Shown: positions 56,886 to 64,000 of the stretch, piece after piece
Numbering within the stretch: position 1 is the stretch's first letter
Layout of the letters: every line of letters starts with the position of its first letter
From: Nannochloropsis salina CCMP1776
Lineage: Eukaryota; Sar; Eustigmatophyceae; Eustigmatales; Monodopsidaceae
Direction: 5' to 3'
DNA: 64,000 bases
NCBI GenBank assembly: GCA_004565275.1
Contig: SDOX01000008.1
Location: 93,327-157,326, forward strand
The notes under the pieces: generated by a model
Seen by the model: only the letters and a program-made list of their open reading frames with translations
The model's database searches: none
What the model was told of the DNA's origin: nothing
Translations under genes and position numbers: made by a program

Positions 56886-57487
56886 AATAGTCTTTTGGGT
56901 TTTGGGGTAAGTAAGAAGCGTCCGGGCTGGAAATGAGGTTGAAACGGGATAGAGAGCACAGAAACACAGGCAGAGTAGCAGCGCTGGGCTGCCGAGGAGA
57001 GGAGATGTCGAGGTTCAAGTGGACAAAGACACACGAGGGAAGCGGGGTTGGAACAATGGCCCATGCCGTGAAGGCAAATCGCTCGAGACTATTTTGCACC
57101 TGCATGAATCAAGATGGTATCGGCTAGTAAGACCTCGCTTCCCCTGCTTCCACTTTATTGAAATAATCATGTCTTGTGTTTTAGATCTCCCATGCATTTT
57201 TTAACTCCCATGCAAGCTGTCCACCCTCCATAGAAATCTAGCGTCAATTTTTATTTGTTGTCCCGGCTGTTTCCTAGAGCCCCAACTGGGTATTTGGCAG
57301 CGGGGATACTAGGAGGGCCCTGCCATCCCCACAGCCGACGTCGCCTCCGCCCTGCAAATCCATCCTCTTACACTCTTGAACCACACCATCCACTCATCCT
57401 TCAAGGCTTCTACCTATCTCAAGCATTCCAAGCCGGATTCATGTCTCCCAGCCTCAACACCCCCCGCCGAACCTCGGTCCCCAGGGG
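56886..57487. other. Intergenic between convergent genes
   Basis: 602 bp between the 3' ends of the FKBP gene and the second dehydrogenase-like gene. No feature is seen. Confidence 0.4.
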
Positions 57488-58315
57488 CTAGGCCTTGGCG
57501 CCACCGACATACTCCGCCAGCAACTTGGGTCTGTTGAACCAGGACGAAAGCTTGAGTCCCCCGTCCACCGGTATGAGCGCGCCGGTGGTGAAAGAAGAAG
57601 CGGGGGAGGCCAGGAAGAGCACGGCTTGAGCGACCTCCTGGGGGGTCCCGATTCGACCCATGGGGTGGGACTCGGCGCGCAATGCCGCGTAGTCTACGAC
57701 GGATTTGTTTTTGTGGGCTGCCATAACGTCCAAAGCTCCCGTGTGAATACAAGCAGGCAGGATTCCGTTCACCCTAAAACCGTCTTGACGATGTTTGAAG
57801 GCCAAAGTCTCGATTAGAGCGTTTTGAGCAGCCTTGGCCAGGTTGAAGGGTGCCGTGTCCGGCCAAGGAACATGAGATGCGAGGGAACTGACCATAACAA
57901 CCGAGCCACCGCCTTTAGACTGGCTGAGGTAGGGCGCAGCGGCAGTAGTTAGAAGAAGAGGTGATAGAACTGCCACGTCGTACATGAGACGGTAGCTGGC
58001 CGCGTCAGTAGGATCCAGGCCCAAATACTCCGAGTAGCCGTTGCCCCCACTGATGATTAGTACGTCCAATCTGCCATCTAATAGCTCAATAGCATCAATT
58101 AACAATGCTCCCATGGTCTCAGGGTTCTTTAGATTACCTTCTAGACAAGACAGGCCCGGTAGAAGAGAATTACCGAGCTTTGCAACGTTCCGGCCCACGA
58201 CCACAACCCTTGCGGCGCCTGCATCTAAACACGCTGTTGCACATGCGTACCCAACCGACGACGGAACTGTACCGCCCGTAATCAGACACCTTCTGCCATT
58301 CAAGTCTAAGACCAT
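57488..58315 (-). CDS. Short-chain dehydrogenase-like protein with Tyr-to-Phe active site
   Basis: Intronless, 275 codons from the ATG at 58315, the usual length for a classical SDR. The cofactor motif is ITGGTVPSSVGYA, a stretched form of TGxxxGxG, followed by VVVVGRN. The NNAG position reads ISGGNG. The Ser is present (VVMVSSLASHVPW), but the YxxxK motif reads APFNLAKAAQNALIETLA, with Phe in place of the proton-donating Tyr and the Lys kept. The C-terminal part is typical: VNGILPACIHTGAL, MGRIGTPQEVAQAVLFLASP and FTTGALIPVDGG. By pattern it is nearest FabG/gluconate-type SDRs. With Phe it should be a poor dehydrogenase, so a non-redox or altered reaction is likely. It is the second Tyr-less SDR within 6 kb. 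Confidence 0.88.
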   Translation of the reverse strand: MVLDLNGRRCLITGGTVPSSVGYACATACLDAGAARVVVVGRNVAKLGNSLLPGLSCLEGNLKNPETMGALLIDAIELLDGRLDVLIISGGNGYSEYLGLDPTDAASYRLMYDVAVLSPLLLTTAAAPYLSQSKGGGSVVMVSSLASHVPWPDTAPFNLAKAAQNALIETLAFKHRQDGFRVNGILPACIHTGALDVMAAHKNKSVVDYAALRAESHPMGRIGTPQEVAQAVLFLASPASSFTTGALIPVDGGLKLSSWFNRPKLLAEYVGGAKA

Positions 58316-59034
58316 GCTGTGGCTTGTAAGAAGTGCCTGTAGGCGAAAAAAAAAGTAAAATACATATCAAATCGTACTTCGGATTTTACGTGCCGCTTCA
58401 AAATACGTTTGACTTTGACAAAAAACTTTTCTCGCTGCTAAGGACCTTATTCTCGGTCGTCATACCGATATCAAGAAATATATGTAAATAATTTGGGCCG
58501 ATCCCGATTTCAATGATGGTAGCTGATCAAGAGAAAGTTGCAGGCGGTTCTAGGCTTTTGGGGAAATCTTGTAGGTCCTTTCCGAGCCCACCCGGACGAG
58601 TCCTATGCGCAGTGCTCCTACTCTTTGTACAAAATTTCTCCTTTGATGCCGCACCACGCACAGATGACTCTCTTGTGGCTGGTAGGCACACACGGACACT
58701 GCGGCGGTTCTCCAACCTCCTGCCCCGTCCAGCCCTCGCTCTCCTCGCTCGCGCCGGGTCAAGCACGGGCAGCCCCTTGACTTTCCTCGAGAACGCCGAG
58801 TCTTGCTCCTGCTCCCCGGGCCTGTGAGATCTCCCAGGTGGACTTTACCTCCCTGCTCTCAGAAAATCTATTCCAGCTCAATGATGTTTTTCGTTTTGGC
58901 CCCGGAGGAATGCAGATTTTAATTGTCGCTCTCTTACACAGACCAGGTTCTTTCTCCACTGCTTTCTATCTCTCTATCGGACGTTTTGAAGACGCACCCC
59001 GAAAGACAGGCTCAGGTAGTCAGCATCGATCTAC
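58316..59034. other. Divergent intergenic region
   Basis: 719 bp between the starts of the dehydrogenase-like and TVP15-like genes. An open plus-strand frame (58513-58827) has no signature and no convincing splice link. Confidence 0.35.
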
Positions 59035-60106
59035 ATGGCCAACAGTGGAGCAGCACCGTCATGGCTAGATGTACGTTACCAATCGGGAGGCACATCCCGT
59101 TACCGTCATTTCTCTTTCATCGCCCCCACGTCACTCACCGACTCGAACAAAACAGAATGAGCAGCAACCAGCAGTTGTCCGATCCAGCTCGCCGCCAGAA
59201 GGAAGCTCACAAGCCACTGCTGCCTCGCAGCTGCATGCGGAATCCATCTTGTGGGTATAGCACGTGCACAAGGGAGGAGGGAATGCATGAATGGTGATGG
59301 AGGAAAGGTAAATAGTGATGATGCTTTTCTTCTCAATTCACACCATTCCCCTTACTCATGATTCTCCATGACAGGCCATCCTGCGCAAAGTATGTGGTTC
59401 CGCTGTCTCGTTTCGTCAATATGGGCCTCGCGTGCCTGATGGCTTTTTCAGCAGTAAACGGCATTTTAAAGATCGCTCAATTACAGTTGGACACATTTTT
59501 TGTCGCTCTCTACATGTTGTGAGTAAGCAAGCGACTTCAAGACTTTGTAAAGACTGTATTTAATTGCTCTCAATGATTTATTGACGTCCCTCTGCTTCTT
59601 TTTTCAACAGTATTTCCGCCGCCATCCTCTTTTTTTTTGAGCTTTGTCAATTCAAATACGTCGCCTTCATTGACAACGTTTTCCGCAGAAACTTCGGATT
59701 TATGTATGGTTCGCGGGGCAAGGCGCTTTACATCATCTTGTAAGAGAGAAGAAGAGAGAAGGGAGGGTGAAAGGACGGATTGGAAAGTAAAGGGGTTCAA
59801 AAGCTAAGTGACTCAGCAAGCCTCAGGTGCTAGTGCAGGAACACGTGCGAATGGCTTGTCATGACGTGTGGAAATGATTTTTAATCGCCTCTTTCTTTTC
59901 ACCCGGCTAGCATTGCCTTTTTGAATTTCGGCCTCGTCAGCACAGGCATCCTTCAATTCGCAACTGGCATTGTACTGGCCGTCGATGGGGGCCTCATGCT
60001 TTTCGCGACTTTCAAGTATCCTACTTTATTTTCAGGGAACGAGCCGGCACTTCCCTCAGCAGGAGCATCGCATCCGGCTGCCGCGGCGACAAAGGGCCCG
60101 GGCTAG
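59035..60106 (+). CDS. COPI-associated / TVP15-like four-helix membrane protein
   Basis: Five exons (59035-59070, 59156-59250, 59375-59518, 59611-59739, 59911-60106) keep frame and total 199 residues. A polar N-terminus (MANSGAAPSWLD then Ser/Gln-rich) leads to four hydrophobic segments: VNMGLACLMAFSAVNGIL, LDTFFVALYMFISAAILFFF, ALYIIFIAFLNFGLVSTGI and LQFATGIVLAVDGGLMLF. Between helices two and three lies the hallmark RRNFGFMYGSRGKALYIIF. This matches the COPI-associated protein family, whose yeast member Tvp15 lives in late-Golgi membranes; its precise role is unclear. The short exons and 85-171 bp introns fit the neighbouring gene style. Confidence 0.88.
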
Positions 60107-60757
60107 GAATGTATGCTCTCAGGTGAATGAAGAGAGGAAGCCATGTGAACGAAGGTATCGAACTATTCGCTAGCATGCGGGTAAGGCTTTGCTTCTGATG
60201 GAGCTGTAAATTTGTTGGCGCAGATCTGGAGGCAAGGGAATGCGGAAAAAGTCGTGGCGAGTGGGAGAAATATCTGTGCTCTGTGAAAGTACACCATGAA
60301 ACATTATCTGAAAGTATGGGAAACTTATGGGCGGCTTCAGACGAAGAGCAAGATGGGTTGTGGTAAGCACCCCACGACCAATACGCGGTTCTCATCTAAC
60401 CGTGATATTTTGCCAACGATTCCACGCATTGCGCCCTTTCTTGAAAAGTAGACCTCACGCTTTGAGTGAACTTTAGGTCTATCGCCCACTTAGCTAGATT
60501 GAGCAAGCCCTCGTCTCTTCGCCTCATTCTCCCACCTATGTTTTCCATCCTACAGTGCTGACATAAATATGCGCGTGCTGTCACAAGTCTAGCACCTATG
60601 TCACATTTTTCTAATTTTCGTCTTTACTTTCTTTAAATCGCAAATCGAGAAAATGCCTCGTACTTCGCAGCGGTGGTCGCCCTCCAAAGAACCTACCTGT
60701 CCCTGCCACTCCCGTCTCCCAGCTCTCTCCCCCTCTGTTATCGATCCGCTACGTGAT
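60107..60757. other. Intergenic between convergent genes
   Basis: 651 bp between the 3' ends of the TVP15-like and MSH6 genes. No feature is seen. Confidence 0.4.
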
Positions 60758-63700
60758 TTATTGCGCATTCCATTCTGTCCACAAAGCGCGCGCAGTTTTT
60801 GCTTTTTCGTCCACTGTCATGCTTGATGGGCTTTCGGTGAGCAGCGCAAAAATTTCTGCGCCCAACCATAACTGAGGGTGTACTTTTGTCCCCTTCCCCT
60901 TATTCCCTGTTCCATCTTGTCCCTGCTGCGTCATGAAAGCCTCAAAAGTTTCCGACTTCTCTCGTGCTAAGTCAATGACCTCGCTCGGTAAATGCGCTAG
61001 GCGCGCCACATTTAACCCGTATGACTTGGGCGATGGGCCATCTGCAAGGCGATACAAGAAAGTCACCTTCTGCTCGGCTTCGTCCGGCTCCACCAGACAA
61101 GCCATATGCCCGAAGCATACCCCTACGTGGCCCCTCCAGTCCTCTACCAAAGAGTGGTAGTGCGTGGCGAATAATGCCCGGCACTGCAGACGTTGGACAA
61201 GGAAAGAGACAACCGCATGCGCGATAGCGGTACCGTCAAAAGTGCTGGTTCCACGACCGAGCTCATCCAAAATTACAAGAGAGCGTGAGGTTGCATGCTG
61301 CAGAATGTTCGCCGTTTCCGCTAGCTCCACAAAGAAGGTTGACTGTCCCTGCAATATACGGTCCGATGCTCCCACTCTAGTAAAGATCCTGTCTACGGGC
61401 GTAAGCGAGCATTCATCTGCGGGTACATAGCAGCCAAGCTGGGCGAGAATGGCTAGCACGCACGTCTGACGGAGTAAAGTACTTTTTCCGCCCATATTGG
61501 GACCAGAGAGAAGCATAACCCGCTCACGCTGTCCAGTTGCCACCCCCAACTCTATATCATTTGGTATGTAATCACCTAGAGCCGCCCGAGTTTCGAGACA
61601 TGGGTGACGACCACCTTTGATCGAAAGGAAAGGTGCTGGGATAGCACCGTTGCTACCGTCGGCGTCCTCGGTCGAGTCCGCATGGTAGGGTACAAGTGTC
61701 GGTCGACAATAATTTGCACCCGAGGACACCTCGGCAAAGGCTAGAAGTACATCTAGCAAGGCCAAACTGTTCACCGCCGTTGTCCATAGCTGTCTGTCTT
61801 GGTCAAATTTTTCGAACAGACGCCGCATCTCGTGTCGCTGAGCTTCTGATAAACTCGCCTCCGCATCCCCCAGTTCCTCCAATAATTCCCGAATTCGTGG
61901 GGTATGAAAACGTCTGCAACCCTTCTTGCTACTCTTTGCCTCATAATCAGCGGGCTGGCCACGACGAAGGATGGCTTCAGGAACTTCTAATTGAAAGCGG
62001 TCCTTGTCTTTATTCCCCCAGTACTTAATTTCCTGTGATCCCAATCGCTGCCGTTGCTCCTTCAGATAGGTTTCCATCTCTGCCATGACAGCTTCGATTC
62101 GCTCTTTGGCCGAGTCATATTCGTCATCGTAGCCCGGCTTCGGTGTTATAACTCCCTCTCGCTTTGCCTGCGCGGGGTCAAACGCCTCCCCAAAAAAAAC
62201 TAAGCGTGGACCCAAGTCAGGGAATGTTTTTGTCAACCGCTGAAGTAGGGTGGAGTGGCAGCCATCCATGGAATCGAATAAAATTGTCCTGACTTTTGAT
62301 GCAGTCTTGAGTCCCTCCAATGTCGAGAGGAAGTCGTTGATCTTTCGGCCGTTGTATTTATCCAGCTCGTACATGATCGCCCGAGAGTCTGGGTGGTCTT
62401 CCGCGCGGTGCACAGAGCCCAACGCATGATGCCTTGCTAATTGCCGCTCCAAATCAGGCATTTTTCTGAGGAGGCGTCGTATTTCGTCAGCTTCAGGTGA
62501 GAGTTCGTCCTTGAGCTCGGTCACCGCGTCGAGGCGCGCATTGATTACCCCGGGACGTTGGGAGGGCCGACAGAGCATCTCCCGCAGTTTGCGGGCGCCG
62601 AAGGCAGTCCGACAATGATTGAGATGCTCCCAAAGCGTCCCTTTGCCCGTGCCGTCGTAGGAGTTTCGGAATATCTCCAGATTGGTCAGCGCAGTCCCAT
62701 CGAGAACCAAGGACCGGCCATGATCTGACTTCCGCTCTACGCCGCCCCCCCGCCCCGACTCCCCGAGCGTCTCCCTCTGCAGCCCCTCTTCGCTTTCGTT
62801 CATATCGAAAAGCAACGCCTCGTCCCCTCCTAGACAGGAAAAAATGTCTTCCTCCTCGGTCCCTGGTTCCAGGCCCTCCGTTTCCTCCGGCATTGGGGCC
62901 ACGGCGTCTCTCAGTACGACATCGGGAGGTGCGTAGGGGTAAAAAGATTGCATACTGAGAAGGTCTTTGTCAATTAAACTCCGCCGAAGTTGCCATATTA
63001 CTCCACCCAGTGCACATAATGCAAGACGTGCTTTGTCCCTCCGTGCCGCCGCCACCACCTGCAAGGTTAAAGGCCACCGGCCGCAACCATTCATCAGCCC
63101 CTCCCCCTCCTCCGACTCCCCTTCTGCCTCTCCATCGCCCTTGACCTTTCCTTTCTTTTTGGACCCTCTTGGGAAGTAATCACCTTTCTTCAATTCTTTA
63201 AACGCTTTGTCAGCGTCCCAGAATTCAGCACCCGGCCGCAGCATCTCCACGAGAGCCCCGGGCGCACAGAGGCGAACCACCTGCTCCAGCGATGCACAAG
63301 CCCCTCCTCTCTCCAAGAGAACCTCGGCAGGCGAGAATTGAGACAGCATAGTCTTGAGACGCCAGCGCTGCGGACCGTCTTCGAACTGCCCTAGGTGGAA
63401 CGTGGCCGTGGTGGGGTCTACCATGCACACTCCGTAAGCCACCCGCCCCTCATTCTCGCCCTCTCGGCCGGCCTCTGCCTCCACCTTCTCCTCCTTGATC
63501 GCAATCAGCAAAGGAGCCCCCGTGGGGTCCGATCCGGCGCCCTCCTCAAAGGTGGCCTCGTCAAGGTAACAGAAGGTCCTCGTCCCTCTGCTCAAGACAG
63601 AGCACAGCTCCCGAGCTACCACGGTGCGCTTCGCGCCAGGACCGCAGCGGCGGTTGTGCTCCTTCATGGCCTCGGGCGTTTCTACCTGCTCAATGCGAGC

Positions 63701-64000
63701 AACCCGGTAGCCCTTTTCGACGAGAAGTGGGGCAAATTTTCCGTAGGCTATTTCTGGAAATCCGCTGTGTGCCTTTTCGCTGAGTGGCAGAGTGAGAAAG
63801 GAGAGGGATGGGAAGTTAAAAAGAAAATGAAGTCAAAAGAAGAAACGTGGGTAGAGGGTTAAACGCAGTCACAAGAAGGTGGCGTTCGCCGCCCTATCTC
63901 ACTTGCCACACCGCCGACACCGGCTGCGAAGACCCCCTGCTCACCCCTTCATGTAGATGAGGTCCAGCTCCCTCACGGCTACGTCCGCGTCCATGTGAAA
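60758..64000 (-). CDS. MSH6: DNA mismatch-repair protein MSH6 (5' end outside the window)
   Basis: The gene runs off the right edge. The partial exon 64000-63945 (HMDADVAVRELDLIYMKG) joins the long exon 63779-60758 (EKAHSGFPEIAYGKFAP) in frame. This is the mismatch-binding domain with VARIEQVETPEAMKEHNRR, then the MSH6-type RELCSVLSRGTRT, connector, lever and clamp domains. An acidic/Gly linker lies near 63110-63180. The ATPase has Walker A (SGPNMGGKST, about 61500), TRVGASDRILQGQSTFFVEL, Walker B (ILDELGRGTSTFDG, about 61250) and FATHYHSL. MSH6 pairs with MSH2 to recognise base mismatches and short loops in the nucleus. The GTRT segment and the FxE-region context separate it from MSH2 and MSH3. 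The Phe-x-Glu motif and any PWWP/PIP box must lie outside the window. Catalytic motifs are intact. Confidence 0.94.

Noticed and set aside
1-64000. Transposons, virus-like elements, CRISPR arrays, rRNA
   Set aside because: No reverse transcriptase, integrase, transposase or capsid-like motif, no long terminal or inverted repeats, no regular spacer array and no rRNA-like sequence was noticed on either strand.

Overview
The window is nuclear DNA from a gene-dense, GC-rich eukaryote. Genes carry short introns (about 55-220 bp) with GT...AG borders, and many encode nuclear-type eukaryotic proteins (MSH6, Tudor-SN, PP4R3, DYRK, NEK, a mitochondrial carrier, a COPI-associated membrane protein). One FKBP has a two-part leader that looks like targeting to the thylakoid lumen of a complex plastid. 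The (GGGA)n/(CCCT)n tracts, read as G-R-E-G or P-P-S-L repeats, recall the small eustigmatophyte algae Nannochloropsis/Microchloropsis. The organism assignment is inference from style, not from a search.

Layout. 1-2.8 kb: a minus-strand gene with only the helix-turn-helix part of a plant-type cyanase, near an 18-residue-repeat coiled coil. 2.8-4.9 kb: DYRK kinase (minus). 5.6-12.4 kb: a very long, low-complexity plus-strand gene with a membrane anchor, about ten scattered copies of a short Trp motif, and a folded C-terminal domain I cannot name. 13.3-19.4 kb: PP4R3/SMEK, the regulatory subunit of protein phosphatase 4 (minus, many introns). 20.3-23.0 kb: an alpha/beta hydrolase and an ankyrin protein (plus). 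23.8-28.0 kb: an LRR protein and a mitochondrial carrier (minus). 29.2-32.2 kb: NEK-type kinase (plus). 33.0-35.9 kb: SPATA20/YyaL-like thioredoxin-fold protein (minus). 36.8-38.8 kb: an eight-exon expansin-like gene (plus). 39.6-45.5 kb: a giant coiled-coil protein with a CEP290-like tail (plus). 48.6-51.4 kb: intronless Tudor-SN (minus). 52.1-58.3 kb: two short-chain dehydrogenase-like genes that both lack the catalytic tyrosine, flanking a secreted class-3 lipase and the plastid FKBP. 59.0-60.1 kb: TVP15-like COPI-associated protein (plus). 60.8 kb to the right edge: MSH6, cut at its 5' end.

The genes do not form one pathway; this is an ordinary mixed nuclear neighbourhood. For several genes the exon joins were checked by hand and keep frame throughout: NEK, expansin, carrier, lipase, FKBP, TVP15-like, SPATA20, SDR and the visible part of MSH6. 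The FKBP joins require one GC-AG intron. I saw no transposon, virus-like element, CRISPR array, rRNA or convincing tRNA.

The most unusual items are the multivalent Trp-motif protein, the cyanase-HTH chimera, the paired tyrosine-less dehydrogenases, the expansin-like gene and the CEP290-like tail. Three or four reading-frame changes fall in or next to long G runs or purine repeats. These may be assembly errors rather than biology.
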